Origin: Rhodobacterales bacterium CG2_30_65_12
Lineage (GTDB): Bacteria; Pseudomonadota; Alphaproteobacteria; Rhodobacterales; Rhodobacteraceae
Direction: 5' to 3'
NCBI GenBank assembly: GCA_001873585.1
Contig: MNZL01000067.1
Location: forward strand, 1 to 9,302
Length of the DNA: 9,302 nucleotides
Shown: positions 1 through 5,594 of the stretch, one piece after another
How positions within the stretch are numbered: the first letter of the stretch is position 1
Layout of the letters: each line of letters begins with the position of its first letter
The notes under the pieces: model-generated
The model's input: only the letters and a program-made list of their open reading frames with translations
Told to the model about the DNA's origin: nothing
Database searches by the model: none
Position numbers and translations under genes: made by a program

Positions 1-407
1 GCAGTTTTGCCCCCACGCGCAAGGTCTGGTCGGTCGATAACCGCACCGCCGCCTTTCGCCTCGTGGGCGATGGCACGCCCGGCGTGCGGATCGAATGCCG
101 GGTGCCGGGGGCGGATGTGAACCCCTATCTTGCGATTGCCGCGATGCTGGCCGCCGGGATCGCCGGGATCGAGCAAAAGATCGAGCCGCCCGCGCCAATG
201 GCGGGCGATGCCTATGCCGGCGAGGCCGAGCATATCCCGACAAACCTGCGCGATGCGACCGTGGCGCTTCGGGGCTCTGACATGCTGCGCGCCGCCTTTG
301 GCGATGCGGTTGTGGATCACTACGCACGGGCCGCCGCCTGGGAACAGGAGGCGTTTGACGCGGTGGTGACGGATTGGGAAATCGCGCGCGGGTTCGAGCG
401 CGCCTGA
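1..407 (+). CDS. Class I glutamine-synthetase-like gamma-glutamyl ligase, C-terminal part (5' end outside window)
   Basis: The frame is open from base 3 and ends at TGA 405-407, so 134 C-terminal residues are visible and the start is upstream of the window. Class I glutamine synthetase catalytic-domain motifs are clear: NRTAAFR, matching the NRSAxxR substrate/phosphate-binding motif, and RIECRVPGADVNPYLAIAA, matching the RIExRxPxxxxNPYLA motif with its metal-binding Glu. The tail ends VVTDWEIARGFERA, typical of PuuA-like and other GlnA-like ligases rather than nitrogen-assimilating GlnA. The NLYDLP adenylylation-site context of GlnA is absent (the equivalent stretch reads DAYAGE), which argues against adenylylation control. 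Members of this family join glutamate to amines with ATP, for example putrescine (PuuA), ethanolamine or alaninol. The next gene begins 13 bases downstream, so the two are probably co-transcribed. The family is sure; the substrate cannot be read from this fragment. Confidence 0.92.
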   Translation, partial: SFAPTRKVWSVDNRTAAFRLVGDGTPGVRIECRVPGADVNPYLAIAAMLAAGIAGIEQKIEPPAPMAGDAYAGEAEHIPTNLRDATVALRGSDMLRAAFGDAVVDHYARAAAWEQEAFDAVVTDWEIARGFERA

Positions 408-420
408 GGGGAAACGAAAG

Positions 421-1803
421 ATGACCAAGATGCTGCAATGTATCTCGCCGATCGACGGATCGGTCTATGCCGAACGCCCGGTGCTGAGCCCGGACGAGGC
501 CCGTGCGGGTGTGGCCCGGGCGATGGCGGCGCAAAAGGCCTGGGCCGCGCGCCCGCTCGACGAGCGCATAGCGCTGGTGCGCAAAGGGGTCGAGCGGCTG
601 GGCGAGATCAACGACGAGGTGACGACGGAGATGGCCTGGCAGATGGGCCGCCCGGTGCGCTATGGCGGCGAATTTGGCGGCGTGAACGAGCGCGCCAGCT
701 ACATGGCCGAGATTGCCCACGACGGCCTTGCCGATATCTTGCTCGAAGACAGCGCCGAGTTTCGCCGCTTCATCCGCCGCGAACCGCACGGGGTGGTGCT
801 GGTGATCGCGCCGTGGAACTACCCCTACATGACCGCGATCAACACCGTGGTGCCCGCGCTCATTGCCGGTAACGCGGTGGTGCTCAAACACGCGACGCAG
901 ACGCTGCTGGTGGGCGAGCGCATGGCGCAGTGCTTCCACGAGGCGGGCGTGCCGGAGGATGTGTTCCAGAACGTGTTTCTCGATCACGATACCACTGAAG
1001 CGCTGATCGCCGAGGGCCGGTTCGGCTTCATCAACTTCACCGGATCGGTGGGCGCGGGGGCGCGGATCGAGCGCGCGGCGGCTGGCACTTTCACCGGCCT
1101 CGGGCTGGAGCTTGGCGGCAAGGATCCGGGCTATGTGATGGACGATGCCGACCTCGATGCGGCGGTGGCCACGCTGATGGATGCAGCGATGTATAACGCC
1201 GGGCAATGCTGCTGCGGCATCGAGCGGATCTATGTGCACGAAAGCCTTTTCGATCGCTTCATCGCGGGCGCGGTGGCCTTCGCCAAGGCCTACAAGCTTG
1301 GCAATCCGCTCGATCAAGAGACCACCATCGGCCCGATGGCCTCGAAGCGTTTTGCCGATCTCGTCCGCAAACAGATCGCCGACGCGGTGGCGGCGGGGGC
1401 AACGGCGCATGTGCCCACCTTCGCCGAAGACGACGGCGGCACCTACCTCACGCCGCAGGTGCTGACGGACGTGACGCACGACATGGACGTGATGCGCGAA
1501 GAAAGCTTCGGCCCGGTTGTTGGGATAATGAAGGTGAAAGACGACGAACAAGCGCTGGCGCTGATGAACGACAGCCAATACGGCCTCACCGTTTCACTCT
1601 GGACGCAAGACGCCGCCCGCGCCGAGGCCCTCGGCCAGCGGCTTGACACCGGCACCGTGTTCATGAACCGCGCCGATTATCTCGATCCCGGCCTGTGCTG
1701 GACCGGCTGCAAGAGCACCGGGCGCGGCGGCTCGCTGTCGATCCTCGGCTATTACAACCTCACGCGGCCCAAATCCTACCATCTCAAGAAGGTGACAAAA
1801 TGA
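421..1803 (+). CDS. NAD(P)-dependent aldehyde dehydrogenase (ALDH superfamily)
   Basis: A 460-residue cytoplasmic enzyme expected to oxidise an aldehyde to a carboxylic acid. The length fits the shorter succinate-semialdehyde-dehydrogenase-like branch. Motifs seen: APWNYPY with the oxyanion-hole Asn133, Lys156 in the cofactor-binding VVLKH stretch, FTGS at 206-209, the general base Glu230 in LELGGKDP, and NAGQCCCG with the catalytic cysteine at Cys264 (third residue after GQ is Cys265, second is Cys264), then ESFGPVVG at 361-368. The ATG at 421 is preceded by GAGGGG (406-411) at good Shine-Dalgarno spacing; that site overlaps the stop codon of the upstream ligase. The C-terminal end (TGCKSTGRGGSL, TRPKSYHLK) is typical of uncharacterised ALDHs found beside alcohol dehydrogenases. 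The TGA overlaps the next gene's ATG, indicating translational coupling. All catalytic residues are intact. The true aldehyde is unknown; a gamma-glutamylated aldehyde is inferred from the neighbours. Confidence 0.95.
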   Translation: MTKMLQCISPIDGSVYAERPVLSPDEARAGVARAMAAQKAWAARPLDERIALVRKGVERLGEINDEVTTEMAWQMGRPVRYGGEFGGVNERASYMAEIAHDGLADILLEDSAEFRRFIRREPHGVVLVIAPWNYPYMTAINTVVPALIAGNAVVLKHATQTLLVGERMAQCFHEAGVPEDVFQNVFLDHDTTEALIAEGRFGFINFTGSVGAGARIERAAAGTFTGLGLELGGKDPGYVMDDADLDAAVATLMDAAMYNAGQCCCGIERIYVHESLFDRFIAGAVAFAKAYKLGNPLDQETTIGPMASKRFADLVRKQIADAVAAGATAHVPTFAEDDGGTYLTPQVLTDVTHDMDVMREESFGPVVGIMKVKDDEQALALMNDSQYGLTVSLWTQDAARAEALGQRLDTGTVFMNRADYLDPGLCWTGCKSTGRGGSLSILGYYNLTRPKSYHLKKVTK

Positions 1804-2945
1804 CACTCTCTGCCAACTGGTCCTATCCCACGGCAATCCGCTTCGGTGCGGGCCGGATTCAGGAGCTGGGCGCCGCCTGCGCGCAAGCGGGCATGAAAAA
1901 GCCGCTGCTTGTCACCGACCGGGGGCTGGCCGCGCTGCCCGTGGTGCAGGTCGCGCTCGATGCGATGGAGGCCGCCGGGCTGGGCCGGGCGATGTTTTCC
2001 GAGGTCGACTCGAACCCGACCGAGAAGAACCTCGACGCGGGGCTGGCCGTCTACCGTGCTGGCGGCCATGACGGCGTGATCGCCTTCGGCGGCGGCTCGG
2101 GGCTCGATCTGGCCAAGATGGTCGCCTTCATGTCCGGCCAAACCCGCCCGGTGTGGGATTTCGAGGATGTGGGCGATTGGTGGACGCGCGCCGACCCGGC
2201 AGGCATTGCCCCGATCATCGCCGTGCCCACCACCGCCGGCACCGGCTCGGAGGTGGGGCGCGCTTCCGTGATCACAAATTCGCAAACCCATGTAAAAAAG
2301 ATCATCTTTCACCCCAAGGTGCTGCCCAGCGTGGTGATCTCCGACCCCGAGTTGACCGTGGGCATGCCGCCGTTCTTCACCGCCGGCACCGGGCTCGATG
2401 CGCTATCGCATTGCCTTGAGGCCTATTCGTCGCCGTTCTACCACCCGATGAGCCAGGGCATTGCGCTCGAAGGCATGCGGCTGGTGTTTGAAAACCTGCC
2501 GCGCGCCTATGCCGATGGCAGCGATATCGAGGCGCGCGGGCACATGATGGTGGCCGCCGCCATGGGCGCGGTGGCGTTTCAGAAGGGGCTTGGCGCGATG
2601 CACGCGATGGCGCATCCGGTGGGCGCGCTCTACAACACCCACCACGGCATGACCAACGCGGTGGTGATGCCCGAAGTGCTGAAGCTGAACCGCCCGATGA
2701 TCGAGGCCCGGATTGCGGATGCCGCCGCCTATCTCGGCTGGGACCGCAGCTTTGATGCTTTCTTCGAGCGCGTGATGGCATTGCGCGCGGAAATGAACGT
2801 GCCGGCGAACCTTGGCGCAATGGGCGTGGGAACCGACCGGATCAACACATTGGTGGCGATGGCGCTGGAAGACCCGAGCGCCGGCGGCAACCCGGTAAAG
2901 CTCACCGAGGCCAACACCCGCGCGCTGTTTGACGCCTGCATCTGA
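1800..2945 (+). CDS. Iron-containing (group III) alcohol dehydrogenase
   Basis: A 381-residue cytoplasmic NAD(P)-dependent alcohol dehydrogenase of the FucO/AdhB family, of usual length. Seen: GGGSGLDLAK at 97-106, the family's cofactor-binding GGGSxxDxAK motif; PTTAGTGSE at 143-151; and the four metal ligands by alignment to FucO, namely Asp200 (GTGLD), His204 (ALSHCLEAY), His268 (GAMHAMAHP) and His282 (NTHHGMTNA). The His268-His282 spacing of 14 equals that of FucO His263-His277. The reading frame is open further upstream to 1695, but ATG 1800 is preferred: it overlaps the upstream stop as ATGA, has AAGAAGG just before it, and gives the normal family N-terminus (WSYPTAIRFGAG). It probably interconverts the alcohol and the aldehyde handled by the adjacent aldehyde dehydrogenase. 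It is the last gene of the operon; its stop codon is embedded in a hairpin. Confidence 0.95.
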   Translation: MTLSANWSYPTAIRFGAGRIQELGAACAQAGMKKPLLVTDRGLAALPVVQVALDAMEAAGLGRAMFSEVDSNPTEKNLDAGLAVYRAGGHDGVIAFGGGSGLDLAKMVAFMSGQTRPVWDFEDVGDWWTRADPAGIAPIIAVPTTAGTGSEVGRASVITNSQTHVKKIIFHPKVLPSVVISDPELTVGMPPFFTAGTGLDALSHCLEAYSSPFYHPMSQGIALEGMRLVFENLPRAYADGSDIEARGHMMVAAAMGAVAFQKGLGAMHAMAHPVGALYNTHHGMTNAVVMPEVLKLNRPMIEARIADAAAYLGWDRSFDAFFERVMALRAEMNVPANLGAMGVGTDRINTLVAMALEDPSAGGNPVKLTEANTRALFDACI

Positions 2946-2974
2946 CCGGCGCGAAAGGTCGCAAACGCGCCGGT
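2945..2974 (+). other. Hairpin competing with the terminator stem
   Basis: A perfect 9-bp inverted repeat, ACCGGCGCG (2945-2953) and CGCGCCGGT (2966-2974), with a 12-base loop. The first base is the last base of the alcohol dehydrogenase stop codon. Its right arm contains the left arm of the terminator at 2966-2993, so the two structures cannot form together. This has the geometry of an antiterminator/terminator pair, but no regulated downstream gene or ligand-binding element is evident. It may simply protect the mRNA 3' end. Confidence 0.5.
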
Positions 2975-2993
2975 GGTGACATCGGCGCGTTTT
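2966..2993 (+). terminator. Intrinsic terminator of the ligase/ALDH/ADH operon
   Basis: A 7-bp perfect GC stem, CGCGCCG (2966-2972) paired with CGGCGCG (2983-2989), with a 10-base loop, is followed directly by TTTT (2990-2993). It lies 20 bases after the alcohol dehydrogenase stop. The T run is short, so efficiency is uncertain. The left arm is also part of a competing 9-bp hairpin just upstream. Confidence 0.65.
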
Positions 2994-3108
2994 CCATGCG
3001 GGCAGATGCGGTGAACATCCTGAGCCAAGGAGCGGGCGCGGCGCGGCAGCTTCGGCGCAAGATCGTCGGCGGTGGCCCCCGGCTCGGGCCAGACGCGGGC
3101 GACATATC

Positions 3109-3139
3109 GCGCCAACCTTATCATGGCGCTCTCTTTTTT
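3109..3139 (+). terminator. Second terminator-like hairpin
   Basis: GCGCCA (3109-3114) pairs with TGGCGC (3124-3129) across a 9-base loop. A T-rich tail follows (3130-3139), ending in six consecutive T. By structure this is a better rho-independent terminator than the one at 2966-2993. It may be a backup for the upstream operon or end a short transcript arising inside the intergenic region. No + strand gene lies between the two terminators. Confidence 0.6.
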
Positions 3140-3193
3140 CCCGGTTGTAAAGCGTCCGTGGCGGTGGAAAGGCGTCAAGCCGATAAGCGGCCC

Positions 3194-3220
3194 TTGCGGC
3201 GGGTGTTATAATGATATAAC
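3194..3220 (+). promoter_or_regulatory. Probable promoter of the RND efflux operon
   Basis: The only AT-rich block in the intergenic region contains a perfect -10 consensus TATAAT (3207-3212) and a second -10-like TATAAC (3215-3220). TTGCGG at 3194-3199 is a plausible -35 for the second, with a short 15-base spacer; the first has no good -35 at 16-18 bases. Which -10 is used is uncertain. Transcription would start about 3219-3227, giving a leader of roughly 27-35 bases before ATG 3254. The palindrome overlaps both -10 candidates. Confidence 0.5.
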
Positions 3221-3222
3221 AC
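3203..3222. promoter_or_regulatory. 20-bp perfect palindrome, probable operator for the TetR-family regulator
   Basis: GTGTTATA-ATGA-TATAACAC has perfect 8-bp arms around a 4-base centre. It covers the -10 region upstream of an operon whose second gene is a TetR-family regulator. Size, symmetry and position match typical TetR-family operators, where binding blocks RNA polymerase. That this regulator binds it is inferred; the palindrome is seen directly. Confidence 0.7.
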
Positions 3223-3253
3223 TTTGGCGAATCCTGAAGGAAAGGGCCCTGAT

Positions 3254-3646
3254 ATGGTTGATACAAGGCATGTGCGTTTTGGCCGGCCGCTCGCGGTTTT
3301 CGCCGGGCTGTTTGGCGCGGCCACCCTGTTTGCCGGTGGCTCGGTGCTGTTTGGGCCTGCGTCGGCCCGCGAAGCGGCGGGCGATATCGTGGCCTTTGTG
3401 CCATGGTTCAATTTTCTCGCCGGTTTCGCCTATCTCGCGGCGGCGGTGGGGCTTTGGCGCGGCGCGCGCTGGGCGATCGGGCTGGCTTGGGCAATTGCAG
3501 CGGCAACGGCGCTGGTGGCGCTGGCGTTTGCCTTCGTCGTCCTGCGCGGAACCCCGTTCGAGCCGCGCACGGTGGGCGCGCTGGCGCTCCGCACAGGGGT
3601 ATGGGCCGGGATTGCGCTGATTGCCTCGTGGAGAAAGCGGGCTTGA
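3254..3646 (+). CDS. Small four-helix membrane protein of unknown function, first gene of the RND operon
   Basis: A 130-residue protein with four predicted hydrophobic segments at about residues 11-33, 44-68, 72-97 and 108-126, so an inner-membrane protein with no sizeable soluble domain. ATG 3254 is chosen because AAAGGG (3241-3246) lies 7 bases upstream. A TTG at 3224 in the same frame would overlap the promoter/palindrome block and has no ribosome-binding site. Conserved-looking features are PWFNFLAGFAYLAAAVGLW around helix 2 and FEPRTVGALALRTGVW before helix 4. I do not recognise a named family. The gene overlaps the TetR-family gene start and shares its promoter, so a role linked to efflux or envelope stress is possible, but that is inference from position only. 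Confidence 0.85.
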   Translation: MVDTRHVRFGRPLAVFAGLFGAATLFAGGSVLFGPASAREAAGDIVAFVPWFNFLAGFAYLAAAVGLWRGARWAIGLAWAIAAATALVALAFAFVVLRGTPFEPRTVGALALRTGVWAGIALIASWRKRA

Positions 3647-4242
3647 CCAAACACCCCGAAGGCCGCAAGGCCGAGATTGTCGATACCGCGCTCGCGCTCG
3701 CCTTCGAGGCCGGGCCAAACCGGGTGACAACGGTTGCCATCGCCGAGCGGCTGGGGCTGACCCAGCCAGCGATCTATCGCCACTACCGCTCCAAGGCCGA
3801 TCTCTGGGCCGCGATCACCGACCGGCTGGGTGCCGAGGTTGCCGGCAATATCGCCCGGGTGGAGGCGATGGAAAGCCCGGCGCTCGACCGGCTGCGCGCG
3901 CTGGTGCTCGGCCATCTCGCGCTGGTGCGCCACACGCCCGCGCTACCCGAAATCATGCTGGCGCGCGATCCAAACAGCGCCGACGCGGTGGTGCGGGTGG
4001 CGATGCAGGCGCGGATGGCGGCGTTTCAGCACACCCTGCTGCGGCTGTGCGAGGCGGGGCAGGCCGAGGGCGCGCTCACCACCGATATCGACCCGCGCGA
4101 TCTCGCCGCGCTGATCATGGGTGTGCTGCAAAGCCTGATCCTCAGGCTCCTGCTCACCCGCAACCCCGGGCTTCTCGTCGAAGACGGCGAGCGCCTTCTT
4201 GCCCTGCAGATCGCCGCCTTCGAGCGGCAAAGCGAGGATTAA
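3643..4242 (+). CDS. TetR/AcrR-family transcriptional regulator
   Basis: A 199-residue regulator of normal family length. The N-terminal DNA-binding domain is clear: helix 1 RKAEIVDTALALAFEAG (8-24), then the helix-turn-helix VTTVAIAERLGLTQPAIYRHY (28-48) and SKADLWAAI (50-58), the standard TetR signature. The C-terminal helical ligand/dimer domain includes RARDP-like LARDPNSADAVVRVAMQARM and is variable, so no ligand can be named. The start is taken as TTG 3643, which overlaps the upstream TGA as TTGA and has GGAG at 3630-3633 upstream. GTG 3628 would add five residues and is the alternative. The gene's TAA overlaps the adaptor ATG (TAATG). It probably represses its own operon through the palindrome at 3203-3222 and is released by a pump substrate; this is inferred from family behaviour and position. 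Confidence 0.93.
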   Translation: MTKHPEGRKAEIVDTALALAFEAGPNRVTTVAIAERLGLTQPAIYRHYRSKADLWAAITDRLGAEVAGNIARVEAMESPALDRLRALVLGHLALVRHTPALPEIMLARDPNSADAVVRVAMQARMAAFQHTLLRLCEAGQAEGALTTDIDPRDLAALIMGVLQSLILRLLLTRNPGLLVEDGERLLALQIAAFERQSED

Positions 4243-5594
4243 TGCGCAACGGATGGAAACTGCTGCTGATAACCCTGCCGGTCATCGCCCTCGGTGGCGG
4301 CTACCTCGCCTATACGATAAAGACCGCGCCACCGCCGGCCCAGGTAGACGCGGCAGAGCGGGCCACACCGGCGCGGGTGATCACGGCCCGCGAGGGCGCG
4401 CTGACGCCAGTGCTCACCGGCTACGGCCTCGTCACCCCGGCGCGCAGCTTCGAGGCGATCGCCCAGGTTGGTGGCGCGGTGGCCTGGGTCAACCCCGGCC
4501 TTCAACGCGGCGCGATCCTGCCCGCAGGTGCCGTGCTCCTGCGCATCGCCGAGGAGGATTACGCGCTGGCGGTTGCCCAGGCGGAAGCCAATATCCGCGC
4601 CGCGGAGGCCAAGCTGGCAGAGCTCGTCGTGTCGGAGGACAACCAGCGCGCGGCGCTTGAAATCGAGGCGGCGACGCTCGCGCTGAAGGCGGCCGATCTC
4701 GACCGGGCGGAAAAACTCGCCGCCGCTGGCACCCTGCCGCAGACCGGGCTCGATGCCGCCCGCACGGCGCATCTTGCGCAGCGCCAGAAGGTGCAATCCA
4801 TCGACAGCGCGCTGGCATTGCTGCCCACTCAGCGCGCGGTGCAACAAGAGCAGATCGCCGTTTCGCGCGCGGCGCTGGCGACCGCCGAGCTCAACCTCGG
4901 GCGCACCGAGATCACCCTGCCGTTTGCGGCGCGGGTGGCGAGCGTTGCGGTCGAACCCGGGCGCTACCTGCGCGCCGGTGAGGTGGCGGCGGTGCTTGAT
5001 GAAACCGCCATCGCCGAGGTCGAAGCGCAGGTGCCGGTGGCGCGGCTGCGCGATATGTTGCGGCTCTCGGCGCCCGATGTCGGCGCCTATGCCGCCGATC
5101 CGACGACGATGACCGAGGTGCTGCACGGGCTCGACCTCGCCGCCGAAGTGCGGCTCGATCTGGGCGACGGGGCGGCGCTGAGCTGGCCCGGGCGCGTGGC
5201 GCGGGTGAGCGATACCATCGACATCAAGACCGGCACGCTCGGGGTGATCGTCGAGGTCGCCGGCGCCTATGCCGGGGCGGAACCGGGCACCCGCCCGCCG
5301 CTGACCAAGGGCATGTTTGTCGAGGTGGCGATCTCAGGCCGTCCGGTTGCGGGCATTGTGGTGCCGCGCGCGGCGCTCTCGGGCGAGGCGCTGCGCCTCG
5401 CCGGGGCGGAAGATCGCCTTGAAACGGTGGCCGTGGAGCCGATTCTGGTGCAGGACGGGTTTGCGGTGATCGGCGCGGGGCTGGCGGCGGGCGACCGCGT
5501 GGTGGTGAGCGATATTCCGGTGGCGCTGCCCGGTGTGCTGCTCGCCCCGGTCGAGGACGCCGCACTGGCCGCCGTGCTGGAGGCGGTGCGATGA
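4242..5594 (+). CDS. RND efflux periplasmic adaptor (membrane fusion protein, HlyD/AcrA family)
   Basis: A 450-residue adaptor that would link the inner-membrane RND pump to an outer-membrane channel. It starts at ATG 4242, one base shared with the regulator's TAA. Residues 5-25 form a hydrophobic N-terminal anchor or signal (WKLLLITLPVIALGGGYLAY), with no lipobox cysteine, so it is probably membrane-anchored rather than a lipoprotein. The split lipoyl domain is visible at about 69-105 (AQVGGAVAWVNPGLQRGAI) and 218-252 (TEITLPFAARVASVAVEPG). The intervening 106-215 is an Ala/Glu/Leu-rich alpha hairpin. A beta-barrel follows (about 256-365) and then a membrane-proximal domain. An extended hairpin insertion of this length is normal for AcrA-like adaptors. 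The stop overlaps the pump's ATG as ATGA, indicating coupled translation with its partner. Confidence 0.93.
   Translation: MRNGWKLLLITLPVIALGGGYLAYTIKTAPPPAQVDAAERATPARVITAREGALTPVLTGYGLVTPARSFEAIAQVGGAVAWVNPGLQRGAILPAGAVLLRIAEEDYALAVAQAEANIRAAEAKLAELVVSEDNQRAALEIEAATLALKAADLDRAEKLAAAGTLPQTGLDAARTAHLAQRQKVQSIDSALALLPTQRAVQQEQIAVSRAALATAELNLGRTEITLPFAARVASVAVEPGRYLRAGEVAAVLDETAIAEVEAQVPVARLRDMLRLSAPDVGAYAADPTTMTEVLHGLDLAAEVRLDLGDGAALSWPGRVARVSDTIDIKTGTLGVIVEVAGAYAGAEPGTRPPLTKGMFVEVAISGRPVAGIVVPRAALSGEALRLAGAEDRLETVAVEPILVQDGFAVIGAGLAAGDRVVVSDIPVALPGVLLAPVEDAALAAVLEAVR

Larger units (their letters stand above)
2946..3253. other. 308-base intergenic region without a supported gene
   Basis: This stretch separates the dehydrogenase operon from the RND operon. 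It holds two terminator-like hairpins (2966-2993 and 3109-3139) and a 20-bp palindrome with promoter elements (3203-3222). A - strand frame opens at ATG 3126-3124 (MIRLARYVARVWPEPG...), but it runs on antisense deep into the alcohol dehydrogenase gene without a stop until about 2729. Its start codon sits in the second terminator hairpin, so it is not called as a gene. Confidence 0.6.

Noticed and set aside
261..380. Possible frameshift or damage near the C-terminus of the ligase
   Set aside because: The frame is continuous to a family-typical end (VVTDWEIARGFE), so the gene looks intact within the window.
1695..1799. Upstream extension of the alcohol dehydrogenase
   Set aside because: The extra 35 residues overlap the aldehyde dehydrogenase coding sequence in another frame and do not resemble the family N-terminus.
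3224..3253. Upstream TTG start for the small membrane protein
   Set aside because: It would begin two bases after the palindrome with no ribosome-binding site. ATG 3254 has AAAGGG at proper spacing.
2403..3404. A 333-codon - strand frame covering the alcohol dehydrogenase end and the intergenic region
   Set aside because: It crosses two terminators, the palindrome and two real genes, and its protein has no family-like features.
4239..5126. A 295-codon open frame on the - strand across the adaptor gene
   Set aside because: It lies fully antisense to the adaptor, is rich in Arg/His/Gly, and shows no recognisable domain or ribosome-binding site.
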